A DNA stretch of 64,000 bases. It comes from Dactylellina haptotyla. Its lineage: Eukaryota; Ascomycota; Orbiliomycetes; Orbiliales; Orbiliaceae. Under the pieces are notes generated by a model that was not told where the DNA came from, made no database searches, and was given only the letters and a program-made list of their open reading frames with translations. Made by a program: the position numbers and the translations under genes. Positions 23,478-36,587 of this stretch are shown one piece after another (positions within the stretch are counted from its first letter, which is position 1; the number at the start of each line of letters is the position of its first letter). Where the stretch lies: contig CM062380.1 of the NCBI GenBank assembly GCA_031310005.1, positions 1,488,001 to 1,552,000 of the forward strand. The letters run 5' to 3'.

Positions 23478-24435
23478 TTATTCGCCGTCGACTTCCTCGA
23501 TAGGCTGGCTCCAAGGCATGACTACCCGCATTCGGTGGACCTGTAATATACAACCAAGAACCCCGGTTAGAACTCGTAACCCAGCTGTCTTAAAAAAAGA
23601 CTCATAATTAGGTGAGGACAACATACACTCGGCAACTTCGGTATGATGACGCTCATCAGCGCCATGCAGTTAACCACAAAATACATAACGTCGTAATGGG
23701 TGTAATGTGTGGAGAGGAGGAATAATAATATCGGCACGGAGGTGAGGAATTTCTTGGAGGGCGTGTATTGGTCACCGTTGTCCATCTGCTCCCACATGTT
23801 GAGGTTGTCGTAGGCACCGGAGTTGAACTCGAAGGGGATACCCTGGACGTAGTGGAACATGAGGTAGGTTGCCTGAGGGGGTTGTTTGAGTTAGCTGCGG
23901 GTTTGTGGTTTTGTGGTGGGTATATAGGAATGGTATGTGCACGTACAAACATATAGGTGATGTTGGTTAGGGTCCAGCTGGTTTCCTGCGAAACGCCGGG
24001 TATCGAATCGTAGAATATCTTCAATCCGGCGATACAAACTGGGTGTATCAGCCAGGCTCCTGTTGGCGGGGGTTCCTCACGTCAGCATATCAGCTCTTCC
24101 CTATCTCCAAATCCAATTTGTAGTGACCGGCCGGAGAGCCCCGGCCTGCTCTCCTTTCTGCTTTCTGAGAGCTGAGGTGTACAAGATCCTCCCGCGGCTC
24201 TCGGTGCTCTTTTTCGGCCCGGCGAGCTCCGGTGCATTTGGGAAGAGTGCTCGATCGAGGACTGACCTTTGTTGTTGACCCAGTTCGCATTCAGGTTCGG
24301 TAACGCGACCTGATCGGACAGCTGCTCGATGGTCTCCTGGGGCTCGACATAGATGATGCTGCTGGACCGTCTTCTGCGGCCTTTGGAGATGGAGCCGGAA
24401 TGCAGCCTGGAGGGACCGCCTTCGGGCATGTTCAT
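23478..24435 (-). CDS. ORM1: ORMDL-family regulator of serine palmitoyltransferase (Orm1-like), 4 exons
   Basis: Predicted exons are 24267-24435, 23947-24059, 23627-23872 and 23478-23540, which join to 196 aa. The core is typical ORMDL: LPNLNANWVNNKGAW, then YDSIPGVSQETSWTLTN, the GIPFEFNSGAYDNLNMWEQM block and the hydrophobic LTSVPILLFLLSTHYTHYD. Several membrane segments place it in the ER. Orm proteins inhibit serine palmitoyltransferase and so limit sphingolipid synthesis. The N-terminus carries RRRRSSS followed by a VEP block, matching the Ser cluster that Ypk-type kinases phosphorylate in yeast Orm1/2 to relieve inhibition. The first intron (24060-24266, 207 nt) is the longest of the three and GC-rich with a GGCCGG/CCGGCC inverted repeat. 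The upstream leader is purine-rich on the plus strand, so pyrimidine-rich in the transcript. Confidence 0.96.
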
Positions 24436-25335
24436 CGGCGAGAGAAGGGTGGTCGTCTTGGAAGCCAGGGTTGCGAATTTCGTCGGTGAGAGTTCAGAGG
24501 AAAGCGTAGATGGTGTGGGAGGGAAGTTGGAGGAGGGATGATGGTAAGTGTTTGCGTGTGTTTCCGTAGGTCAGATGATGGTCGTTCGTCGTGGCGGTAG
24601 TAGGAGGGAGAGTATATTTTCCAGGGGTCGGTAGTGGTATTATCAAGTTTTCGTCTCGCTTTGCGGACTATGAGTCGGGAAGGTAGAGTCGAGGAGACGT
24701 GTTTTTGGCGAGGAGATCCGGGGTGCCGGGTTGCAGGTTGCAGGTCCAGGTTGCAGATTGCAGGTGGTATTGGATTAAATGATAGACGGGCAGCTCGAGC
24801 GTGGAGGCGGTGGGGAAAGGTCGGAAGGGGCGGGCCCGGCAGATGCGATTGCAGCAAGAGACGACAGCCGGCGGGTCTTTCTTGTTCGATGAAGTCGGTG
24901 TCTCGACGGCGGTGGGAGGAGGAGGAGGGGGAGGGGGATGTCGATGGTGATGAGGTTGGAAAGGAGAGAGAGGAAGAAGAGATGAGGAGGACGGAGGCGA
25001 GATGATGTGACGCAAGTTGGAAATGAGCAGCAGCAGCAGCGCACAAGGAAAGCCTCCTGTTGCGGATGGGATTTAATATGCCTTCCACGCCAAAAATAAC
25101 AGAAAGTCAGGAGAGATTGCGGCTGCAGGTGATATTAGCTGCTGGTATCTCTATCAGCTCGCAAATTGAGGTCACTTTGCTATTATTATCGCTCTGACAG
25201 CTCCGGCGTATTTTATTTCACGGTGTTCCCAAGGGACGGGGTGAAACAAAAGCTTGGCTCCAAGATCCAGGCCCAGATCTCCAAGCTGGAATGCTAATGC
25301 GACGGCCGGCGCGAGGATACGAACGAGAAGGTGCG

Positions 25336-25366
25336 ATAGATAGACGGATAGGTAGGTAGATAGGTC
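25336..25366. repeat. Imperfect GATA/GGTA tetranucleotide microsatellite
   Basis: Repeats of gata, with ggta variants, are visible directly. It is intergenic, with no coding consequence. Confidence 0.8.
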
Positions 25367-25890
25367 AGGGGAATGCGGTAGACATACATACATGCAGCCA
25401 GAAAACATGTATGGTACGCACATGTATATATGTAGACATACGCACTCAGGAGGCCCTCGGAGGCTAGCCGGCACCGAGTCCAACGCCAGTTCAGCTGCAT
25501 TACGAATTCCTGGCCATGTCTGCCGGGGGGGTCCGCCATGACTAGGTCTCCCGCCGCTAAGTGCCAGCGAGGCCCTGAAGTGCAGATATTCTTACTGACT
25601 TGCTACTAGCGACGGCCCATCGGACGGCGCGACTACGAGACCTTTCACCGTTCGTGTTAGTGGCATGTTGGAACGTTGGCACTTTCCGCATTTTATCATA
25701 TTTTATTCTATTCATTTTTATTAGCAAGTGCGTAAGTAGATAGTCGACAGTGGCTCAGATGCCAGTTCCTGTGGTTATTTGCTTTTATCGGCCCAAATCA
25801 ACCACATCTGCAACACATTCAAATATTACAATTAGCAATTATTCTCTCCGTTTATTCTCTCCGTATGTATGTGTATCTACGTAGACTGGT

Positions 25891-25909
25891 TATATATATA
25901 TATATATAC
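25891..25909. repeat. (TA)n microsatellite
   Basis: An uninterrupted run of about nine TA units in intergenic DNA. Confidence 0.9.
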
Positions 25910-26160
25910 AAACGGTCTATAAAGTATGGTGTGTATCTACTTAATTAACTCATGCCCCTCCTGTGGGTCGATGTTCGTCACGCCTGGTATCTGATAGACC
26001 TATCTTGATCCTCCATCGGCGCTAGTATGTGTGGTTTATCGCAGAGCACTCCACTACATCACCCTCAATGCCGTTAACATAACATATATATAAAAATCAT
26101 GTTGATATGTAAAAGATAACTCATCAACAATGGTATACCCATCCACCTGCCCGTCCGCCC

Positions 26161-26634
26161 TCAGATACGAAAGCTCACGCACCGATTCCCCAACGTCCTC
26201 CCCGCTCCGCTCCCATCACGCATCCCCATTATCTCAAGATCGACCCCGTAGTCCACCATCCACGTAACAGACCTCTCCTTCGACAACGTCACCTCTTCCA
26301 CACCGGATGCGATGCACTCGGCCGCATAAAGCCGCTCTAAACCCCGCTAATACCGGCGCCGCATCTCGCAGTACGACGCATAGTGTTTATCGCGGTATCG
26401 GAACGGGCAGGAACCGTCTGCCAGCAACAGCCGAGAATTGCACCCCCATAACGACTGCCCATTGAACGCCCACGGCGGGCTGTCGCACGGGCTACCACTA
26501 CTACCACTGTTTGGGAACGTGGTATCTGTTGCGTTTCGTGGTGGTAGTATCGCGGTAGCGGCGGGCAGTGCAAAGATCGTTTCAGATTCTGCTAGGGATA
26601 GCGGGAGGTATATCCAGATGAAGGGGAAAACCAT
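26161..26634 (-). pseudogene. Small Cys-rich secreted-type protein frame interrupted by one in-frame TAG
   Basis: An ATG at 26634 opens a frame of 158 codons ending at TGA 26161-26163, broken only by TAG at codon 96 (26347-26349). The N-terminal ~22 residues are hydrophobic and resemble a signal peptide (FPFIWIYLPLSLA). Cysteines fall at codons 50, 65, 76 and 89 before the TAG and at 107 and 152 after it, giving an even six in total. The part after the TAG stays open for 61 codons and looks protein-like (SVTWMVDYGVDLEIMG). No plausible intron removes the TAG. It could be a recent nonsense pseudogene, a stop-codon readthrough gene, a 95-aa truncated protein, a base error, or a chance frame. 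I do not recognise the family. Confidence 0.4.
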
Positions 26635-27072
26635 ACTTTAGATATATGCATAATTTCTTAAGTGTCGACGATTTGATTCAAAATGTATATATAGTTATGG
26701 GAACCGATATTTTCATTGCGACGGATATATATATTCTAGAACGGTCAATTGCTGTGCCGCACTAAAAGTCTATCTAAACTGCGATATGAAGCATTCTCGA
26801 TAGGATATATCATGCCTATATAGGCAGGTGAACACCACCATCGCCTACACTGCAAGTATCTACGAGTTTTGATATATTACCACACCATATTAAAAATGCA
26901 CCAAAAATAAAGCCCATCCATCGTTCCTTCCATTTTATTGTTTTTTTCCTTCTTATTGTCTGCACAAAAAAAAAAACATGAAAGAGACAAAAATGAACGC
27001 CTCCCAATGACCCTATTGTAATTCAATAATGCCAAACTAGAAAAAAAAAAAAAGATGTGGTATCCCCTATAG
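26635..27072. other. AT-rich spacer between the interrupted frame and the glutaredoxin gene
   Basis: It contains several TATATA tracts and A-runs that suit a promoter on the left and a 3' UTR on the right. No gene is seen. Confidence 0.6.
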
Positions 27073-28047
27073 TTACTTCCCCTTGACAACATCTTGCACA
27101 GCCTTCCCTCCTAACGATTTAATCTTCCCCACAAGCTTCCCGTCCGCATCCAGCTCCGCAATGTCGTCCCCACCACCTATCGAGCGTCCCTGGACCAGAA
27201 TATTAGGAACCGTGCGCCGTCCCGTCATCTTTTCAAGTTCATCTTGGATCGCGGGACCGTGGTCGTGTTCGTCGAGTTCCACAACCTACACAAAAAATAT
27301 GTATAATTAGCCAATATGCTCCGAAAGTAGATTGCGCAAAATGCAGAAATAGGAGAAGAAGAAAAACTCACATATGGCGCAGGAGTAATCTTATAAGTCT
27401 CGAGTAATAACCTCTTCGCCTTCTTCGAATACGGACAATACGTCTTGGAGAATATAATAACTGCAAACCCGGTATCCGTTAGCCCAATTGACACCAGCAA
27501 TGAAGAATTACGGGGGGAGATGAAAAAAACATACTAGGACTCATCTTCAGAATCTCATCAATCTCAACGTGCACATCCCATTTACCAGCTCCAGCGGTCT
27601 TGCCCTTCGCCGGCGGCACCCCTTCCATACCCTTCGGCGGATTCGGCGCCTTCGCGTTAGCTTTCGCTTTAGCCGCCTCCTCCGCGTCCTTCAATCGCTG
27701 CGATTTCAGCTGCTTCTCGATCGCCAGGTCTTCCGCGTCCATCCCGCCCTTCAGCGCTTCCTTCTGACGGTGGCGTTCGGCATTATGCTCGTTCAGGGCG
27801 ATGCGGCGGTCCTTGTGCGTTTGGGACTAATAGTGTTGATCAAATTATATATTAGCTTTTTTTTATATCATTCGGAGAGTTATCATTCAATCGTGGTGGC
27901 AAGTCGGGTGGGTCGGTGGGTGTGGAACAGTGCGGTGTGGTGGTAAGGTATCAGGGGGAGAGAGTAACGTACGCCGTAGAATAGCAAGATGATGATGAGC
28001 GTGAAGGCTGCGATGCCTAGCACTTTAACCCGTCGGACTGCCGTCAT
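27073..28047 (-). CDS. Membrane-anchored glutaredoxin of the Grx6/Grx7 type, 4 exons
   Basis: Predicted exons are 27973-28047, 27535-27826, 27372-27460 and 27073-27285, joining to 222 aa. Exon 1 encodes a short basic start and one hydrophobic helix (residues about 9-24), giving a type II signal anchor. A charged Lys/Glu-rich linker follows (about 25-110), then the glutaredoxin fold. The active site CPYS is at 131-134, the TVP cis-Pro motif lies downstream (RRTVPNILV), and the GGGDD glutathione-binding segment follows. Yeast Grx6 and Grx7 are monothiol glutaredoxins with this arrangement in the early secretory pathway. The CPYS motif matches Grx7. The likely role is glutathione-dependent thiol redox control in ER/Golgi. 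Confidence 0.93.
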
Positions 28048-29876
28048 CTTTTTCGAATGGATGCGAGTCCGGAGTCTATTCGTATACGGGTACCGAGGAG
28101 GATGGATAAATTAACGGATTGTTAAAGAGCCAAGTAAATAGTCGAGAACCGTAACTTGGATCTGCGCAAACCCCCTGGACGTGGCCGACAAATATACTAT
28201 ACTACTGATTCAATAAAAGGAATCAAAGCCAAAGATACTGTCGAACGAGACGGGGGAGAAAAAGGAGAAAAAAAGGTCGGAAGAGTAGAGAAGAAGAAGA
28301 AGAAAAACGAGGTACGGGGTTAAACCGCTACCTTCGAAGGGACAAGTATGACGGTTTGATCGCGGGATTGTGTTTATTCAGCAAAAGGGCAGGTTGCCAT
28401 CGCCGCCGGACAGAGGTGGCCCTGCCGAAACAAGCAACGTCACCGGCAACACAAAGCACGCCGGGCTGCCGCATTCGAACGCGGATATTCGCAGTTTACG
28501 CATCCGTAGCCGTGATGCCGTTTTGTTCAGTTCGACTTAGCTCTCACGCTTGCTATCATTGACGGGAATGCTAGTAAAAGCTTATCCTGGGTGTACTTCT
28601 TACTGTACAGCCAATGGGTATGGTATCTACGTAGAAGTTCCTATAGGCCCAACCGAATCTTCCAAACAGAGGAGGTTTCCATTGCACAGTGAACACCTGA
28701 TTTTCATAGATATATCAATGCATCTTGTTTACTTCAAGTTATATACGAGTATCACTGGCATTCTATCAATGGGATATAATCACAGCATCTCAATCTATAA
28801 CTTCCGTGATATCGAAGCGAGCTGGATAACCCGTTTTAATTTTCTCTCACCTCATCTGATTATTCCTAATATCCAATTCATAGATCGATGCCTCATATAT
28901 ACCATAGCACACATAATTTACCCGAATCAAGTTACGGTCCATATACTCCAGATGGCCAGGCCTGGCCTAGCCTACGTTCAAAGACGGTTCACCAAGTCAC
29001 AGTATACTAATATATCGAAAGTTCATTAAAATCTCATATCGAATTTTCCAAAAAAAATCGGCGTATATAAAAAAAAAACTTCCAGAAGCGAAATGGAAAC
29101 ACGGACACAACCTGAAAAGAAATAATAAAAAAAAAGCCAGCATTCAACGATGGAGCAGAACAAGACATATAAAAAAAAGAAAAAATCCATTTTTTTCTCG
29201 TGCAAGGTTCATTCTTTTTCTAGAATTCTCCAAATAGAAAGAAACACATGGGGATATATATATAATTCCAAACGAAAGAGAAAAGGCGAGTCCGGATAAG
29301 GAAGAGCAGCGCAGAGAAAAAACAAGGCAAGCAGAATTTTCCCGCGAACGATCAAGAGGAGGAGAAGGGAGGAAGAAACAAAGGCACACAGAATCGAAGG
29401 TTATTGTTTTTCTCTCATTGGAAGAAACAGAGTATCAAAAAAGGGCGCGCGTGTATTACAAAAAAGGCAGACAAAAATAGTTATATCGTCTAGTCTTCCT
29501 TCTCCCATATCCACCCCCCTTGCTATCTCGCTCGGCGTTTCGCTAATTTTGATGTCTGTCTGTCTTTCTCTCTCTCTTCTTCATCCTTTTTTCTTTATTC
29601 CCTTTCTTAAATTATTCTTTTTCTTTTTTCTTTCCGTCCGGCGTATAAAAATATCTCAGAATTGGGTCGTATTCGTGGATCTCGTGTGTCGTAGTTGGTT
29701 GTCTGTGAAGAAGTCTTTTACATAAAAGGAGAGAAGATGAAAAAAAAGGAAGTAGGAGAGGTTTGGTTACGAGGAGAAAAATAATGGCCTATAGATCACG
29801 AAGGAGAGAGAAGAGTTGGGAAGGAAATGTAAAATGTAGAAAAAAAAGTGCATGGGACGCTCTTTTTCGGTTAAAT
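28048..29876. other. Intergenic region between the glutaredoxin gene and ARF1
   Basis: A purine-rich tract just upstream of the glutaredoxin start (28250-28310) is a pyrimidine-rich leader on that gene's strand. The 159-codon open frame at 28550-29029 begins at TTG and has no recognisable content. From about 29040 the DNA is A-rich and homopolymeric, consistent with the ARF1 3' UTR. Confidence 0.55.
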
Positions 29877-30966
<1,090 letters not shown>

Positions 30967-32481
30967 GTTGGCGGTTTACAAGAATACGTCAAAAGGTGAA
31001 AAGGGTACTAGTTGATCCAAAGAGAAGTGAAGAGAAGATTTCTGTTCTACAGCTGGCCAAAAGAGAGAGTCGGTTAGCTCCGAGTTAACCCCCGAGAGGA
31101 AGAAAAATCGAAAAATTAAATTCGAGGACAAAACAGGAACAAAAAAAAAAAAAAACGGATCCGACCGATAAGGCGTAAGAAAGGGGCAAGGATGGCAGCT
31201 AGCGATGGTTCGCGATACAGGATGCGTTGGGCGACGGAAGCAATATCGCCGGACAGGTTTAGAGTTGAAGCTCGATGGAGTGCGATGCTGCTGGAGCTGG
31301 AAGGAAAAGGGGTCCAATGGGGGCAGGTAGGAGTCGAGGCCAGGTTAAAGGCGACGGACACGATTGGCGAGCGATTAAAAGCGAGCGAGAGCAAGTGAGG
31401 GATAGTACGAAGGGGAGTATCACTGACCAGATCTCTGCGTTTGCGTGAGGGGGGAGGGAAATGGGGGGAGGTCGTTACAGGCGTCGACGGATAAAGAAAT
31501 GGGAGGGTCTGTGAGGTTGAGGTTGGAAGGGTGTATGTAGTCTGGTGATGGTGGTAGAGATGGGAAGAAGAGGGAAGGGAGGATGACAAGGTGTGAGGTC
31601 AAGTTAAACGTACGTTTAATAAGCTGGCCTCCCACCTGCCCGTCAGCTCGAAAGCACCCGACAAACTGCCAATTCAATTCAGGCCGCTGAGGGTGTTGAG
31701 GCGAAAACCGCCCCGGTCTCTTCCAGCTGGCAAGGAAAAATAAAAAACGAAAAATTCTCCTCGTACTGCGGTACGAGTGTGCTAAGGGGAGAGGAAAAAA
31801 AGGACCTACTGCAAAGAATGGGTTAGGCAAAGCCGGTGAAGGGTTCTGGAAATAACGTGATTGGCTCCGAGAAAGAATGGCCCGGTTTAGTTGCAGCAGA
31901 TGCAATGTAAGTCCGTTGATAGCAAGTCACTGCTGTTTTTTAGAGCTTAGCCTCAGCCGGCGAACGACAGAATATTCGGTTTATTTAATGTATCTTTAAT
32001 CTTATTTGGTGTACTGTGGCGTGGAAGGATGGAAATAGCGAGGAGATATAGCGATACCGTCCAGATCCTTACGCACGCCAGGTCTTATATACGTCCCGAC
32101 GAGTTCCTTCTCCTCCTCTTCCTCCTCATCTGCAGACAATAGCTGCTACAGTACATCAGACATGAATGTATCAAACGACAGGAAGCGAATTGACCACAGT
32201 TCCCAGACACACGAGAGCGAGCGGAACAAGTGACGCTAAGTCGCTCCTTCCTACAATCGGACGCTTGCACTTCTGGCTCGCCTCCCTCTAATAAATCCTG
32301 CAAGAGCCCATCACACCATTCCGACACGACAGCCAGCCCGAGCCAGCTGGAACAGCAGGAAGCCCCCCCTGAGCCAAATCCCATATCCCATCCCATTATC
32401 AGTGCTTGTTTCCCTCCCATACCGCCGAAGAACAGGAGGCATGAAAAGGCCAGCAAGGAGCTAAGCTCTGATATGCGCCTC

Positions 32482-32496
32482 TGTGTGTGTGTGTGT
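32482..32496. repeat. (TG)n microsatellite
   Basis: About seven TG units, visible directly, in intergenic DNA. Confidence 0.85.
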
Positions 32497-33032
32497 CTCT
32501 TCCTTGACTCATTTGCTCCCCCTAAGGCTGACGAAGAAGCGCTCTCTCTCCCTCCCTTCGTGAGAGCTTCAATGCGCCCGTGCCCCGACGTCACCCGTGC
32601 GAATGTTATTTTTGCGTCTTCCTCCAGCAAGATAGCACTCGATCCGGTTTGCGGTTTCGCCATGTTGCAGCTGCTGCCCGGCGCCTGGTTGAGGCCACAG
32701 TAGCTCTTCCAGATCTGTGTCACAAGCTCGCATCCCTGCAACCTTACGCGCAACACACCGCTCCAAGCTCCACACAAGCTTCCAGCCTGGTGAGAGGGAG
32801 AGGCTCATACAAATATAAAATTATATCTGACCGTCGCTGCGGTCGACCTGCTGTGTTATTGTTTTATTTTTTCAGTGATAAAATGGAATTTGAATTTGAA
32901 TTTGAAACAAAATTGCTCCCAATGAGCAATATCATCATATCAAAACACGTATGCGTAAAACCGGTCTGTTGAACACCAAAGATCCCAAGTTCCCCCATCG
33001 CTGAGCTTGCTCAAACATATGTGTGCATGGAC

Positions 33033-33049
33033 AATCAATCAATCAATCA
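33033..33049. repeat. (AATC)n microsatellite
   Basis: Four tandem AATC units followed by degenerate copies, in intergenic DNA. Confidence 0.85.
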
Positions 33050-33557
33050 AAATCAACCAAATGCATCAAAAACAAAGGTACACATGAATGTGTATATAAT
33101 TTCGCAATTTTCAATTTTCAACAAGCTTGCAAATGCGTAACAAAAAACAATAATAATAGAAGCCATGGTATAAAAAGGGTATCTTTAGACATTAAATCGT
33201 TGTTGTTGAGAACAGCAGCACGTTTCCAGACGCCTCGGAAAGAAATCCAGAATCGAAAAGAAGAAAAATTTGGAAAAAGAATGAGAATCAGCGGGGGCCG
33301 AGCTGGAACCCACTAGGTGGAAAGTTCGAGCCTAGCTGTATCCCGGTGACTACTCCCTCCGCCCTCCGAAATGGGTGTATGCAGAGCTGGACGCCGACTC
33401 AGATGCATCCCTCCTCCCTAACCCTTCACCCTATTGTGATTCGCCATACCCCATGCCGTAATAATATCCGGACATCGCCATTGTCCCTATCCTTCCGTCC
33501 ACCCATCACGCTTCGTCTGCTAGGGCTTGCTGAGCTACCCCCCCCTTCCCGGTTCGT

Positions 33558-35209
33558 CTACTGACTCAACCACCTGCGCTCCCTCAAACTGGCCTCACCC
33601 TCGGACCCTCCGAACGCCGCCTTCCAGTCAAAGTACTCAGCCAACCTAAGCTCCGCATAAGCAGCATAGTCAAAGTCAATCTGTGAAATCGTGGCCTGAA
33701 TGAGCGCCCAGATGCCCCAGTAGAAGCCAGGTATCCCTCTGAAGCTGTCAACCTCATCCATAACCTGCTGGACTTCCTCATCGCGCACCTCCACGCTCTC
33801 GAGCGGCTTGTCCGTTTTGAAGCTGTGGAAGGACTCGAGATACGCTTTGACGAATACGCGGCGGGCCGGGGAGGTCGGGATGAGGTTGTAATCGCAGTCG
33901 AAGCCCGTCCATTCGGAGAAGTGGTTGGCGATGTCGAACGCTCGCTCTGTGGGGATTGCGTATCTGCCCAACACCCCGGGAATATGTTAGCTCGCTATTT
34001 CTTATCTATCATACCGCATACCGTGTGCATAACTCGTTATCTATCATATCCATTCTCCATTGATAGATAGATAAATGAAGGGGGGAAGGAAGAAGAAGCT
34101 AAAAAAATAAAATCAAGAAAGTAATGCTTACTCATAATCGATAAACGTAACCTGGGTATCGTTGCTGCTGCCAATATCCGCCGGACAGAACCCCGTACGC
34201 TTCTCCTTCTTCGGGAGCACGATCACATTCCCGCTCAACAGATCGCAATGCCCAAACACGATTTCTCCTAGGCCTCGCAAGCCGGCATTCTCCTCGATCC
34301 ACTCCAGCTCTCGGCGTAGCTCCTGCTTCTTCTCCCGCTCGGCTGCTTTGTTCTCCGGAAGAGCGGTGATCCACTTGTCGAGCGTGAGCCATAGCTCGCT
34401 CTCGCCGGGGAGCACCGTTTTCTCCGTGTTGCCTGCAGCTGTACCTTCGGTGGAAGCAGCCCCGGCAGCACCCTCGACGGTTGCCTCCTGCCCTCTTTCG
34501 AGACCGAGGATGTCATCGTCAGAGTCGGCGTCATAGATGAGCTCCGGCACGCCGCTGTCAGGGGATATACGTCTGCGCGGGCCCATTGCGTCGAGGGCAT
34601 CCATGAGGCCTGTGGTATCGATCTGTGCGTGCCATTGGCCGAGACGTTTGGCTACAGCGGTGTATACTTTCGGCGTGGAGAGGTCTTGAGGCGAGGTCAC
34701 GCGGCCGGGGACGAAGCGGTAGATGAGGCCATTGTTGAAGCGGGCGAGCAGCGGCGGGGCGAGGGTGTGCTGGGCGAGGTAGAAGTGGTTCTGGCACTCC
34801 CCTGTCAGATTTTCACACAAAAGTTAGCAATCAATCAATTTCTATATATATTTTTTATATGACCGGTGGAGCTGGATGGGGGTTTGCTATAGGTGTTATG
34901 TTGCATACTTCCACGATCGATGAGCACGTTGGTGCCCTTGCCGTACGCCCGGAGCAAGGCCGACTCCATCTCATCGATGGAGGCGGTCTGCTGGCCCGTG
35001 GCAGGGTCGGTGGAGATCTTCTTGTGGACGCATTTGAGCAGCGTGTTTGTGATACCGTCCGTGAAGCGGATGAAGTCGAGGTGGGCGGGATCCCAGTCCG
35101 GGAATAACGTCAGGATCAAATGAGTTGCGCAGGCGTTTGCGTCTGCTTGGGAGAACGTTAGGGGCAGGAAGGTGAGGCCCTCTTCATCGGCAGAGTTTAA
35201 CATTGACAT
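33558..35209 (-). CDS. Ethanolamine kinase (choline/ethanolamine kinase family), 3 exons
   Basis: Predicted exons are 34909-35209, 34132-34801 and 33558-33963, joining to 458 aa. The N-terminal lobe has FTDGITNTLLKC, the nucleotide-loop version typical of ethanolamine kinases, followed by GKGTNVLIDR. The catalytic Brenner-type motif is GHCDLLSGNV. The choline-kinase motif VTFIDYEYA spans the exon 2/3 junction and supplies the second Mg-binding acidic residue. The enzyme phosphorylates ethanolamine (perhaps also choline) with ATP, the first step of the CDP-ethanolamine route to phosphatidylethanolamine, in the cytosol. A low-complexity acidic and Ala/Thr-rich insertion of about 60 residues lies between the lobes (DADSDDDILG onward), probably a disordered loop. 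Family assignment is firm; substrate preference is inferred. Confidence 0.92.
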
Positions 35210-36587
35210 CTCTTCGCTTTTTCCTTTCGTGTTCTTTCTTCTGGTATCTGGAAATGATGTCCTCGAAGGGAGATTATTTAGACAGATAGGACGGGAGAGA
35301 GAGAGAAAGAAGGAGCACTTTTTTTTCCTAGCTTGTGAAAGAAAGGGCGAGAGCGAGAGTGGGAAAGGAAAATATAAAATGGCTGTGGCTAAATATTTAT
35401 TTTCGATGCAGCAACTGCAGTGACCAGTTTAGGGGTGCCTGCATTAACATAACATAACAGCCAGATCAGATAGAAGATCCAACGAGCTATTCCGCAATTC
35501 TATTACTGTCACTATCACTCAATCGAAACCGACGGTCGTGTACATGTGAGCGAGACTAGCAGCAGCTGTCCGTGGGAAACAGACACACGAGCACGCACGA
35601 GACCATCAGCGTGGAGACCGCAGTGACGAACGGGACGCTGACGAAGCTCTAGAACCATCCCGGCTCCTGCAGCGAAGGACAATTCGAACGAGAGGGAAAG
35701 ATGGGGGGCTCGGTTCTTTGGATTCTCATTCGACCGACGCCGCCCTACCCGTGGGCAAATTGGCGGAGAGAGAAACAGGGTCCACAATGCGATGTCGCTT
35801 TCTGTTTCTCCTGGCTGCTTGTGCCTGCCCTCCTTCACAGCAAGAACAATTTTTTGTTGGGGTTGGCTGTGTGATGGATGGGCCTTAGCACATGCCAATT
35901 TGAATTTTCTGTGCGCTATCAACCGGATGGAGGTCGCCAATATGCACCTCTGCAGGTATGCATGCCTGCCCGGCAAGGGAGTTCGAACTCTCTTTATCAG
36001 ATTATGCAGCTGGTCGGCCCCAGGTTTGAACGGGGAGCGGTGGAATGTTCTGTTCCTTGGTGGCCCACCGGTTCTGTTCTGGTAACTAGCTGTGCTAGCT
36101 TGCTTGGAAGCCAGCTAACCGTGGCTCAGATAAGTGCGGGCTAGCTTGGTTGGAGCCACTCGATCATCGCAACCTCTTGCCACGGACCGACGTAGATGCT
36201 GCTATTTCCTTGAGAAGAACCCGGCAGACGACTCCTCGTCGGATCCGGAGGCGAAGGCCCTTTTTGTGTCGTGTGATCAGAACGAACGCGACAAACGGAG
36301 AAGGTTGGTGTCGTTTGCCTCCGCGTTCCCCTTTTTCCTGTGCTCTTCGTTTCTTTCCGTCCTTCCCTTCGAAGACACCAACGAAATGCGAACCCTCCCG
36401 CCGGGTTACAAACAAAACGTCGACATCCCACGTTAACCACCATTACGTAAAGACGCAGTTCTACGAGAAATCGAATTGTCTAACAGAATAAAAATATAAA
36501 AAATGCATTGCTTTTTCGACGCCATAGACGTCGACAACTGTACCCTAATCTATACAACAGAGCTAGCTAGATACCCAGGAGCAAATT
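35210..36587. other. Intergenic between ethanolamine kinase and SDR genes
   Basis: A purine-rich stretch at 35280-35380 is probably the kinase leader. The open frames at 35515-36491 overlap each other on both strands, and none has a domain. No gene is called. Confidence 0.5.

Larger units (their letters stand above)
24436..26160. other. Intergenic; ORM1 leader and microsatellite-rich DNA
   Basis: The minus strand next to ORM1 is very pyrimidine-rich (24600-25090), as expected for a promoter and leader. The 218-codon frame there begins with GTG and is low complexity, so it is not called. Simple repeats occur at 25336-25366 (GATA/GGTA type) and 25891-25909 (TA). No other gene is seen. Confidence 0.55.
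30967..33557. other. ARF1 promoter/leader and intergenic DNA
   Basis: The part next to ARF1 is purine-rich on the plus strand (31090-31600), so pyrimidine-rich in the ARF1 direction, as in a strong housekeeping promoter. Two overlapping open frames at 32085-32777 lack ATG starts and recognisable content. Simple repeats are at 32482-32496 (TG) and 33033-33049 (AATC). No gene is called. Confidence 0.5.

Noticed and set aside
24060-24266. Possible snoRNA in ORM1 intron 1
   Set aside because: The intron is long and GC-rich with an inverted repeat, but no convincing C box and D box pair or H/ACA layout is present.
24432-25088. 218-codon frame upstream of ORM1
   Set aside because: It starts with GTG, is low-complexity Ser/Pro/Arg from a pyrimidine-rich leader, and ends overlapping the ORM1 ATG. 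It is best read as 5' leader.
28550-29029. 159-codon plus-strand open frame
   Set aside because: It starts at TTG, its composition resembles AT-rich noncoding DNA, and it has no domain, splice context or signal peptide. It is probably chance.
32085-32777. Overlapping 230-codon minus and 157-codon plus frames
   Set aside because: Neither begins with ATG, they overlap antisense to each other, and they contain microsatellite-derived residues without domain content.
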